Below, piece by piece: positions 1 to 6,700 of a stretch of 10,186 nt of DNA. A program made the translations under genes and the position numbers. Numbering within the stretch: the first letter of the stretch is position 1; each line of letters opens with the position of its first letter. This DNA comes from Pseudomonadota bacterium (lineage in GTDB: Bacteria; Desulfobacterota; JAPLJL01): NCBI GenBank assembly GCA_026388615.1, contig JAPLJL010000346.1:1-10186 (forward strand). Direction: 5' to 3'. The notes beneath the pieces were generated by a model. The model did no database searches, was not told the DNA's origin, and saw only the letters and a list, made by a program, of their open reading frames with translations.

Positions 1-434
1 GAACCTCTGGGGGTTTCCCCCTCAAACAGGGCGTAGCCGAGCGAAAACGGCCCGAGGAGCACCGCGATGGTCCCGAAGACGGCCGTGGGCCAGACCAAAA
101 GCATCTCCTTCGTTGCCAGGGTCTGCTGCCAGAGGACGGCACCGAAGAGCGTCATGGCCATGCCCTCGTTGCTGAAATACCTCTGCTTTCCCGGTTTCGG
201 GGCCGGGTTCTTCTCGGCGGTTTCTCCGGCGGGGCTGTCCCCGGTTCCGGCTTCGGCCAGCAAAACCGGATCGGTTTTTTCCCCGGAAGAAGCGAGTGAG
301 GGAGAACGGAAGGGGTCAACCGAAAATTTTCCCGCAGCGGTAAAAGCGGTTCCCGTCCGAGGGAAGCCCAGACATAAAAGCAGAGCCGCGGCCAGCAGGC
401 CGGAGGAATTTAGACGGGAAAAGTTGAAATACAT
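1..434 (-). CDS. Partial unidentified exported/membrane protein (N-terminal 144 residues)
   Basis: I do not recognise this protein. Reading the minus strand from the ATG at 434 gives an uninterrupted frame to the window edge, so the C-terminus is missing. Residues 1-32 look like a signal peptide or N-terminal anchor: a short polar start with an Arg, then a hydrophobic stretch (about 12-24, rich in Leu and Ala), then TGTAFTAAG. Residues 40-85 are a low-complexity Pro/Ala/Glu/Lys/Gly linker. Residues 91-101 and especially 111-137 are hydrophobic and could be one or two membrane segments. The opposite-strand frame over the same bases looks like a shadow, because the minus reading has this export-like architecture and GC-rich codon use. 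There is no clear Shine-Dalgarno site before the ATG. The gene is divergent from fdhD and no functional link to the Hdr genes is evident. Confidence 0.6.
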   Translation of the reverse strand, partial: MYFNFSRLNSSGLLAAALLLCLGFPRTGTAFTAAGKFSVDPFRSPSLASSGEKTDPVLLAEAGTGDSPAGETAEKNPAPKPGKQRYFSNEGMAMTLFGAVLWQQTLATKEMLLVWPTAVFGTIAVLLGPFSLGYALFEGETPRG

Positions 435-442
435 TGATTGGT

Positions 443-470
443 ATTTTCTTATAAATTCTTTCCTTGTCAA
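443..470 (-). promoter_or_regulatory. Possible sigma70-type promoter for the minus-strand gene
   Basis: On the minus strand a perfect TTGACA (470-465) is followed after 16 bases by GAAAAT (448-443), which matches four of six -10 consensus positions. The predicted start would lie only a few bases before the ATG at 434, so the transcript would be nearly leaderless or the real start codon is further in. The AT-rich 435-662 stretch separates two divergent genes and is the natural place for promoters. Confidence 0.3.
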
Positions 471-598
471 GCGATTACTTTTTGCCCGACTATTTGTGAA
501 AAAGTATGGCAATAACGGAAAGTCAATTAATCAAGGACATGACGGTGTTGCTCTATCGGAAAATGAACATTAAGATTTTTTACGGTTATTTGTAAGAC

Positions 599-626
599 TT
601 GTCCATAGACCGGAAAATGATATTTT
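599..626 (+). promoter_or_regulatory. Weak candidate promoter for fdhD
   Basis: TTGTCC (599-604) and TATTTT (621-626) are separated by 16 bases in the AT-rich stretch upstream of fdhD. Each matches four of six consensus positions. Support is statistical only; such matches are common in AT-rich DNA. Confidence 0.2.
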
Positions 627-662
627 TCAACTTTAGTACGAGCGAACCAAGCATCTATAACT

Positions 663-1466
663 ATGACTGAGGAAAAATTACATAACCCGACTCTGGCCTC
701 TTTATACCGGGAAAAAGAGGTGAAATCTCAGGAGGCCTGGATCCCGCGGGAAGAAAAGGTCGAGATCTACCTGAACGGGGTACCCCTGGTCATCCTCCCG
801 GCTTCCCCGGGGATGCGGAAGGAATTGGCGGTCGGGTTTCTGTTCTCCGGGGGATTGCTCGAAAAGATCGAGGACCTGTCGGAAGTGAAGGAAAACGGCA
901 ATCGCATCGAGGTCGAAATCAAGAATCCGCCGGTAATCACCCCGGAAGCCCGCCGGGGCTGGAACCGGGAAATCGGGAGCGGCTGCGGGGGAGGCGCGAA
1001 CTTTAATAATCCCGAACTTCTCTCCGGGAGGCGAAAAAATCCGGATCAGCTCCGGATCCCGGCCCGGGAAATCCTCCGGGGGGGGAAAGAAATCCTGAGC
1101 CGGGGCGAGGAGGCCTCTGACCAGGGGAGGGGGCTTCATTATTCTTTTCTCTGGGCAAAGGGCGGGAAGGTGGCGGCGGCCCGGGACATCGCCCGGCATA
1201 ATACCGTGGATAAGGTTGTCGGCGACTGCCTGCTCCGCGGAGTGGATTTTACCGGGGCAATTCTTTTCATCAGCGGCAGGATTTCCTCGGAAATGGTATT
1301 CAAGGCCGCCTGGGCCGGCATCCCGATCCTGGTCTCCCTGCATACCCCGACCGACCTGGCCGTGGAGCAGGCGGAACGCCTGGGTCTGACCGTAATTGGT
1401 TTCCTGCGCAAGACCGGTTTCACGGTTTTTTCCCATCCGGAAAGGATTACCCGGGACAAGTCTTAA
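663..1466 (+). CDS. fdhD: FdhD-family formate dehydrogenase accessory sulfurtransferase
   Basis: FdhD proteins are cytoplasmic factors that pass sulfur from a cysteine desulfurase to the Mo/W-bis-MGD cofactor of formate dehydrogenase. The 267-residue length is normal. Visible family signatures are the N-terminal strand region with a LAVGFLFSGG segment (55-64), a glycine-rich cysteine loop SGCGGG (106-111), DIARHN-TVDK (175-184, usually DIGRHN), SGRISSEM (204-211), and the C-terminal SLHTPT...LGLTVIGFLR segment. The usual CxxC of the loop is reduced to one cysteine, C108, with glycine where the second would be. No strong Shine-Dalgarno precedes the ATG; the start was chosen because the family N-terminus follows it. 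fdhD lies 88 bases before hdrC on the same strand, with a palindromic repeat between. No formate dehydrogenase gene is in the window, so its client is elsewhere. Confidence 0.9.
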   Translation: MTEEKLHNPTLASLYREKEVKSQEAWIPREEKVEIYLNGVPLVILPASPGMRKELAVGFLFSGGLLEKIEDLSEVKENGNRIEVEIKNPPVITPEARRGWNREIGSGCGGGANFNNPELLSGRRKNPDQLRIPAREILRGGKEILSRGEEASDQGRGLHYSFLWAKGGKVAAARDIARHNTVDKVVGDCLLRGVDFTGAILFISGRISSEMVFKAAWAGIPILVSLHTPTDLAVEQAERLGLTVIGFLRKTGFTVFSHPERITRDKS

Positions 1467-1487
1467 TTGGAAAAATCAATAGATTTT

Positions 1488-1523
1488 CCCTCTCCCCTAG
1501 GGGGAGAGGGTGAGGGTGAGGGG
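1488..1523 (+). repeat. Solitary G/C-stretch palindromic repeat (copy R1)
   Basis: A 10-bp perfect stem (CCCTCTCCCC / GGGGAGAGGG) around a TAG loop is followed by GTGAGGGTGAGGGG. It is related to the repeats around both DUF559 genes (3143, 3584, 3654, 8265, 8672 and 8779) but has no gene attached. It lies between fdhD and hdrC. It could form a hairpin in RNA, but there is no U-tract right after it, so I do not call it a terminator. Confidence 0.75.
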
Positions 1524-1554
1524 ACAATAAAAATTACCAATATATTTTACTGGT

Positions 1555-2163
1555 ATGGGAATGAATAAAGTCGAAAAGACGACTTCGGATCAGGCGATCA
1601 CGCCCGATCCGGGATTCGGGCGGGAGGTGGAAGAGAATAGCCGGACCCGGGTCTCGGCCTGTTTCCAGTGCCTGAAATGCACCGGCGGCTGCCCGGTCAC
1701 CTTTGCCATGGACTTGATGCCTAACCAGGTGATCCGGATGATCCAGCTCGGAATGAAGGATGAAGTTTTAAGAAGCTCCACCATCTGGGTCTGTGCTTCC
1801 TGCGAAACCTGCACCACCCGTTGCCCGAACGACATCGACATCGCCCACGTCATGGACACCTTGAGGCAGGCGGCCCTCACGGAAAAAATCGCGCCCGCCC
1901 AGAAAGAAATCCTGGCCTTTCACCAAATTTTCCTGATGACGATTCGGTTCCTGGGCCGGCTTTACGAGCCGGGAATGCTCGGGGCCCTGAAGGCCTGGAC
2001 GCGGGTCCTGAACCGCGGCGAGATCAAGCTGGGCTGGAAAATGTTCAGAAAAGGGAAGTTAAAGGTCATCCCCCGGGCGGCGGGGAAGGGAAGCGAACTC
2101 CGGGCGATCTTCGCGAAAGCGAAACAGAAGGTCAAAGGTGAAGGGTCAAAGGTCAAAGGTTAA
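1555..2163 (+). CDS. hdrC: HdrC-like heterodisulfide reductase iron-sulfur subunit
   Basis: HdrC is a small ferredoxin-like cytoplasmic subunit that passes electrons between HdrA and HdrB. Two [4Fe-4S] motifs are complete: C36-C39-C42-C46 (CFQCLKCTGGCP) and C80-C83-C86-C90 (CASCETCTTRCP), with the spacing and the PNDIDI/MDTLRQ sequence typical of HdrC. At 202 residues it is a normal bacterial length. Two start codons six bases apart (1555 and 1561) are possible, and neither has a strong ribosome site. The last residues (KVKGEGSKVKG) come from a tandem GGTCAAAG-type repeat, so the C-terminus looks recruited from repeat DNA. It is followed after 42 bases by hdrB. In this order (hdrC-hdrB-hdrA-mvhD-metV) it probably belongs to a methylene-THF reductase complex rather than to a methanogen-type heterodisulfide reductase. 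Confidence 0.93.
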   Translation: MGMNKVEKTTSDQAITPDPGFGREVEENSRTRVSACFQCLKCTGGCPVTFAMDLMPNQVIRMIQLGMKDEVLRSSTIWVCASCETCTTRCPNDIDIAHVMDTLRQAALTEKIAPAQKEILAFHQIFLMTIRFLGRLYEPGMLGALKAWTRVLNRGEIKLGWKMFRKGKLKVIPRAAGKGSELRAIFAKAKQKVKGEGSKVKG

Positions 2164-2164
2164 A
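2129..2164 (+). repeat. Short tandem repeat at the end of hdrC
   Basis: Three to four imperfect copies of a GGTCAAAG-type unit lie here. The unit encodes the last ten or so residues of HdrC and supplies its stop codon (TAA in the last unit). Confidence 0.7.
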
Positions 2165-2205
2165 AGCGCAGAGATTGGCCGTAATGAGTTAACCCGACAA
2201 ACTCA

Positions 2206-3090
2206 ATGAACCCGATGAACCCGAAAAACCCTTTAATCAAGGTTTCATATTATCCCGGTTGTTCCCTGCACAGCTCGGGAAGGGAATACGGCGAATCGAC
2301 CGAAGCGGTGGCCCGGGACCTTCAAGTGGAGCTCGGCGAGCTCCCGGACTGGAACTGCTGCGGGGCTACTTCCGGCCACGCCACCAATGAACGCCTGGAT
2401 CTTCTGCTTTCCGCCCGGAATCTCTGGATCGCGGAAAAAACCGGCCGGGACCTGGTGGTGCCCTGCGCCGCCTGTTTCCAGAGACTGAAGACGGCGGAGA
2501 AGAAGCTTCTCGAAGGCCCAGAGAAAGAAGAAATCCCGATCGGTTACCAGGGAAAAATCCGGATCAAGCACCTGGCGGATTTTATCTGGGAAGACGTCGG
2601 GCCGAAGAAAATCCGGGAAAAGGTTCGGAAACCACTGGCCGGGCTCAAGCCGGTCTGCTATTACGGCTGCCTCACGGTCCGGCCGCCCCGGGTGACCGGG
2701 GCCCGCGACCCGGAAGACCCTAAAGTGATGGATAACATCCTTAAAATCTTGGGCGCCCGGGTGATGAACTGGTCCTACAAGACCGACTGCTGCGGGGGCA
2801 GCCTGGTCCTGGCCCGGCCGGACATCGTCCGGAGGCTGGTCGGGAAGCTTCTGGAGAACGCGGAGGAGGCCGGGGCGAACTGCGTGGTGACCGCCTGCCC
2901 CCTCTGCCAGGCCAACCTGGACGGCCAGCAGGACGAGATCGTCCTGGAAACGGGGAAAAAGCCGAAGCTGCCGATCTTTTATTTCACCGAGCTGATGGGA
3001 CTGGCTTTTCAGAATCCGGAAGCCAAAAGCTGGTGGAAGCGGCACCTGACCGATCCGCGGAAACTGCTGAAAGAAAAAGGATTGATTTGA
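2206..3090 (+). CDS. hdrB: HdrB-like heterodisulfide reductase subunit (two CCG domains)
   Basis: HdrB carries the cysteine-rich CCG domains that, in methanogens, bind two noncubane [4Fe-4S] clusters where disulfide chemistry occurs. Both domains are present: C19...C51-C52...C87xxC90, and C155 (C151 nearby)...C195-C196...C231xxC234. This is close to the family pattern CX31-39CCX35-36CXXC; the CC-to-CXXC spacing is 34 in both. At 294 residues it is normal length. In acetogen MetFV-Hdr complexes the HdrB partner is not CoM-S-S-CoB, so the substrate here is not given by sequence; it may relay electrons only. The first nine residues (MNPMNPKNP) come from a tandem ATGAACCCG repeat, and the start may be the second ATG at 2215. 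No clear Shine-Dalgarno is visible, so translational coupling with hdrC is possible. Confidence 0.93.
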   Translation: MNPMNPKNPLIKVSYYPGCSLHSSGREYGESTEAVARDLQVELGELPDWNCCGATSGHATNERLDLLLSARNLWIAEKTGRDLVVPCAACFQRLKTAEKKLLEGPEKEEIPIGYQGKIRIKHLADFIWEDVGPKKIREKVRKPLAGLKPVCYYGCLTVRPPRVTGARDPEDPKVMDNILKILGARVMNWSYKTDCCGGSLVLARPDIVRRLVGKLLENAEEAGANCVVTACPLCQANLDGQQDEIVLETGKKPKLPIFYFTELMGLAFQNPEAKSWWKRHLTDPRKLLKEKGLI

Positions 3091-3142
3091 TTTCTTTATT
3101 TGTTTTTATCGTTTCTCTTGAAAAGAATGACCAGTATTTATT

Positions 3143-3245
3143 CCCTCCCCCTTGAGGGGGGAGGGTTGGGCCTCCGGCTCCGCTTCCAGCCCGTAGGGCT
3201 TACAGGCCGGAGGGTAGGAACCTACGGCTCGGAGAGGAGAGGGTG
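3143..3245 (+). repeat. Left palindromic repeat of DUF559 unit 1 (copy R2, with nested palindrome)
   Basis: A stem CCCTCCCCC / GGGGGAGGG (loop TTGAG) is followed by GTTGGG and then GAGAGGAGAGGGTGAAA. About 60 bases (roughly 3171-3230) interrupt it. The insert contains its own hairpins: CCTCCGGC/GCCGGAGG, AGCCC/GGGCT and GTAGG/CCTAC. The repeat ends with an AGGAG (3235-3239) and the GTG start codon of the DUF559 gene, so it carries the gene's translation start. Confidence 0.8.
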
Positions 3246-3629
3246 AAAAAAGATTTTAAAAAAGTTATTGGAAAAGCGAAAAGCTTAAGAAAAAGATCAA
3301 CTGAAGCCGAAAACTATTTATGGAATCAATTGAAAGCAAAACGGATGGGTGGTTTGAAATTTAGAAGACAACAGCCGATTGGGAAATACATTGTTGATTT
3401 TGTGAGTTTTGAAAAATTGATAGTGATCGAATTGGATGGCGGACAACATGCGATTGAAAAAGAAAAGGATATTGAGAGGGATGAATGGCTTCGCAGAGAA
3501 GGATTTAAAGTTTTAAGGTTTTGGGATAATGAGATTTTTAAAAATATGGAAGGGATTATGGAAATAATAGAGAAGAATTGTTTGTCACCCTCCCCTTCAT
3601 CCCCTCCCCTCAAGGGAGGGGAGAATTAA
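3243..3629 (+). CDS. DUF559 endonuclease-like protein
   Basis: This is a 128-residue protein of the DUF559 family, small single-domain proteins related to the Vsr/PD-(D/E)XK nuclease fold. The cellular role is unknown. Family landmarks are the helical start with STEAENYLWNQL (19-30), KFRRQQPIGKYIVDF (39-53) with a likely catalytic D52, IELDGGQH (62-69) with E63, D65 and H69, then RD..LR..GF and VLRFWDNE (90-97). Start GTG at 3243 has AGGAG at 3235-3239, a tight spacing of 3; both lie inside the flanking repeat. The last residues (LSPSPSSPPLKGGEN) are translated from the inverted downstream repeat, as is often seen in this family. Its A/T-rich codon use contrasts strongly with the Hdr genes on both sides, which points to transfer. 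It is unlikely to have a metabolic link to the operon. Confidence 0.85.
   Translation: MKKDFKKVIGKAKSLRKRSTEAENYLWNQLKAKRMGGLKFRRQQPIGKYIVDFVSFEKLIVIELDGGQHAIEKEKDIERDEWLRREGFKVLRFWDNEIFKNMEGIMEIIEKNCLSPSPSSPPLKGGEN
3584..3624 (-). repeat. Right inverted palindromic repeat of DUF559 unit 1 (copy R3)
   Basis: On the minus strand this reads CTCCCCTCCCTTGAGGGG, then a GATGAAGGGGAGGGTGAC tail, matching the left repeat without its nested insert. It encodes the last 15 or so residues of the DUF559 protein. The stop TAA follows directly. Confidence 0.75.
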
Positions 3630-3653
3630 CAGGAAATCGTTATATGGTTTTTT

Positions 3654-3692
3654 CCCCTCCCCCTTGAGGGGGGAGGGTTGGGGAGAGGGTGA
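3654..3692 (+). repeat. Solitary palindromic repeat before hdrA (copy R4)
   Basis: A 9-bp stem (CCCTCCCCC / GGGGGAGGG, loop TTGAG) is followed by TTGGGGAGAGGGTGAAA. This is the uninterrupted version of the left DUF559 repeat, including the GTGAAA where the DUF559 frame would begin, but here that frame stops after four codons. It ends 27 bases before the hdrA start and could influence hdrA translation or transcript stability. Confidence 0.75.
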
Positions 3693-3719
3693 AATTGATT
3701 TAGACAAAAGAAAAAAACA

Positions 3720-6700
3720 ATGGACACCCAGGAAAACAAAGGACCTCTTCCGATAAAAGAAACCACAGCCCCCGTCGGCGCGGTGATGGTGGTCGGGGGC
3801 GGGATCGCCGGGATCCAGGCCTCGCTGGACCTCGCCAATTCCGGCTTCCAGGTTTACCTGGTCGAGGAAACCTCGGCCATCGGCGGCCGGATGGCCGAGC
3901 TGGACAAGACCTTTCCCACCAACGACTGCTCCATGTGCATGATCTCGCCCAAGCTGGTGGAGGTGGACAAGCACCGGAACATCGAGATCATCACCAACGC
4001 CGAAGTGAAAACGGTGGAAGGGCAGGCGGGCAATTTCCGGGTGAAAGTCGAAAAGCGGCCCCGCTTCGTCGACCTGGAAAAATGCAACGCCTGCGGGGAC
4101 TGCGTGGAGAAGTGCCCGGTGTTCCTGGCCAGCGAATTCGACGATAAGCTGGCTCTCCGGAAAGCCATTTACAAGCGCTATCCCCAGGCCATCCCCAGCG
4201 CCTTCCTGATCGACAAGCGGGGCTCTTCGCCCTGCAAGGTGGTCTGCCCGGCCCACATCAGCGTCCAGGGTTACGTGGCCCTGATCGCCCAGGGCCGGGA
4301 CCGGGAAGCCCTGGATCTGATCCGCGCGGAGGTTCCCTTCCCCGCGGTCCTGGGACGGGTCTGCCCCCACCCCTGCGAAGCCAAATGCACCCGGAAGGAC
4401 GTGGAGGAACCCATCGCCATCTGCGATCTGAAAAGGTTCGCGGCCGACGCGGTCGCGGCGGGAGGCGAGGATCCGCTCCCGGTTCCGGCGGAAAAGAAAA
4501 CGGAGAAGGTGGCGGTCGTCGGCTCGGGCCCGGCCGGGCTGACCGCGGCTTATTACCTGGCCCTCTCGGGATATCCGGTGACGGTTTTCGAGTCGCTCCC
4601 GGTGCCGGGCGGGATGATGGCGGTGGGCATCCCGTCCTACCGCCTGCCCCGCGAGATTCTCAACCGGGAAATCGGGCGGGTGAAATCGCTGGGGGTCGAA
4701 ATCAGGACCGGGATCACGGTCGGAAAATCCCCTTACCGCCTCCCGGAACTGATGAGCCAGGGGTTCCAGGCGGTTTTCCTGGCGGTGGGCGCCCATAAGA
4801 ACCGGAGTCTGGAAATCCCGGGCGAGGATCTTCAAGGCGTGATCCCGGGGGTGGATTATCTCCGTGCCGCCAACCTGGGCCGGCCCCTGCCGGTCGGGAA
4901 AAAGGTGGCGGTGATCGGGGGCGGAAATGTCGCGATTGACGCCGTGCGCACGGTCCTCCGCCAGGGGGCGGAAGAGGCCTTTATCCTCTACCGCCGTTCC
5001 CGCGCGGAGATGCCCGCGAGCCGGGAGGAAATCGAGGAGGCGGAAGAGGAAGGGATCAAAATCAATTACCTGGCGGCCCCCGTCCGGATCCTGGGCGAAG
5101 GAGGAAAGGTTAAAGGGATTGAATGCCTCCGGATGGAACTCGGGAATCCCGACGCGGGCGGGAGGAGAAAACCGGTTCCCGTGCCGGGCTCGGAGTTCCG
5201 GCTCGAGGCGGACACGGTCATCCCCGCCGTCGGCCAGGTTCCCGACCTCGCCTGGCTTGCCGGCGAAAAGGAATTTTCCCTCACTTCCCAGTCCAATCTG
5301 AAGGCGGACCCGGTCACCCGGGAAACCGGGGTCAAGGGGGTTTTCGCCGGAGGGGACATGGTCTCAGGCCCGGCCACCGTGATCGAGGCGATCGCCGCCG
5401 GGAAAGAGGCGGCTGTTTCCATCGACCGGTACCTCCGGGGTGAAGACCTCCGGGTCGGCCGGCCCCCGGAATTCCGCGAGGCCGGGGAGATCCCCGGCCT
5501 GACCGACGTGGAACCCCGGCCCCGGGTGAAAATGCCGGCCCGACCCGGCCGGGAAAGGCTCCGTGATTTTTCCGAGGTCAAGCCCGGTCTCTCCGAGGCG
5601 CAGGCCCGGGAAGAAGCCGGCCGCTGCCTGGCCTGCGGCCTCTGCAGCGAGTGCTACCAGTGCGTCGAGGCCTGCCAGGTCAAGGCCATTGATCACGGGA
5701 TGCGGAAGGAGGAGGTGGAACTCCAGGTGGGGTCCATGATCCTGGCCCCGGGCTTCGCGCCCTTCGACGCCCGGATCAAGGGGGAATACGGCTACGGGCG
5801 GATGCCGAACGTCGTGACCAGCCTGGAATTCGAAAGGATTCTCTCGGCCTCGGGTCCGTTCTCGGGCCAGATCCTCCGGCCTTCGGATAAAAAACATCCC
5901 AAAAAAGTCGCCTGGATTCAGTGCGTCGGCTCGCGCGACTCACTCTGCGGAAGGGAATACTGCTCCTCGGTCTGCTGCATGTACGCCACCAAGGAAGCGA
6001 TCATCGCCCAGGAGCACGAGCCCGGCCTGGAGACCACGATTTTCTATAACGACCTCCGGGCCTTCGGGAAGGGTTTCGAGCGTTATTACGAATCCGCCCG
6101 GGGGAAATTCGGGGTCAGGTACCAGCGGGGTATCATCTCCGCGGTCAAGGAGAAGCAGTCCACTCATAACCTGGTTCTGCAGTATTCCGGAGAAGGGGGG
6201 CGGGAGAGGCGCGAGGAGGAATTCGAGCTGGTGGTCCTTTCGGTGGGCCTGGACCCGTCCCCGGAGGCTCAGGAACTGGCCCGGCGGCTGGGGATCGGGC
6301 TCAACCCCCACGGTTTCTGCCGGACGGAGGAGTCGAGTCCCAATGTCACTTCCCGGCCCGGGATTTACGTGGCCGGGGCCTTTTCCTCTCCCCTGGATAT
6401 CCCCGAGTCGGTGATGTCGGCCTCGAGCGCCGCCTGCCTGGCGGCCCAGGCCATCGCCGGCTCCCGGGGCACGCTGGTCGGGGAAAAGGTTTACCCCCCG
6501 GAAAGGGACGTGCGGGGGGAGGAGCCGCGGGTCGGGGTTTTCATCTGCCGCTGCGGCACCAACATCGCCCGGGTGGTGGAGATCTCCCCGCTGGTGCTGG
6601 CCGCGGCGCGCCTGCCCGGGGTGGTGCACGTGGAGGAGAATCTCTACACCTGCTCTACCGACACCCAGCGCCGGATCACCGAGGTGATCCGGGAGAAGGG

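Larger units (their letters stand above)
3143..3624 (+). mobile_element. Putative DUF559/palindrome mobile unit 1
   Basis: A low-GC DUF559 gene is enclosed by inverted copies of one palindromic repeat (3143-3245 and 3584-3624) between two high-GC operon genes, hdrB and hdrA. A second, similar unit lies at 8265-8744. No target-site duplication was found by eye, and no known transposase is present. Calling it mobile rests on the paired copies, the inverted flanks and the difference in base composition. Confidence 0.4.

Noticed and set aside
67..573. A 168-residue open frame on the + strand at the left edge
   Set aside because: It overlaps the minus-strand frame from 434, which has a signal-peptide-like start and hydrophobic segments. 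The + reading has no recognisable features, and its tail runs into the AT-rich divergent promoter region.
1488..1523. Intrinsic terminator between fdhD and hdrC
   Set aside because: The GC-rich hairpin is followed by GTGAGGGTGAGGGG rather than a T-run, and the same sequence is a dispersed repeat in the window.
3597..4835. A 412-residue open frame on the minus strand opposite the start of hdrA, plus other long minus-strand frames to about 8120
   Set aside because: High GC gives long antisense frames. Their translations are rich in Gly/Pro/Arg/His with no family motifs, while the + strand carries unbroken HdrA/GltD signatures.
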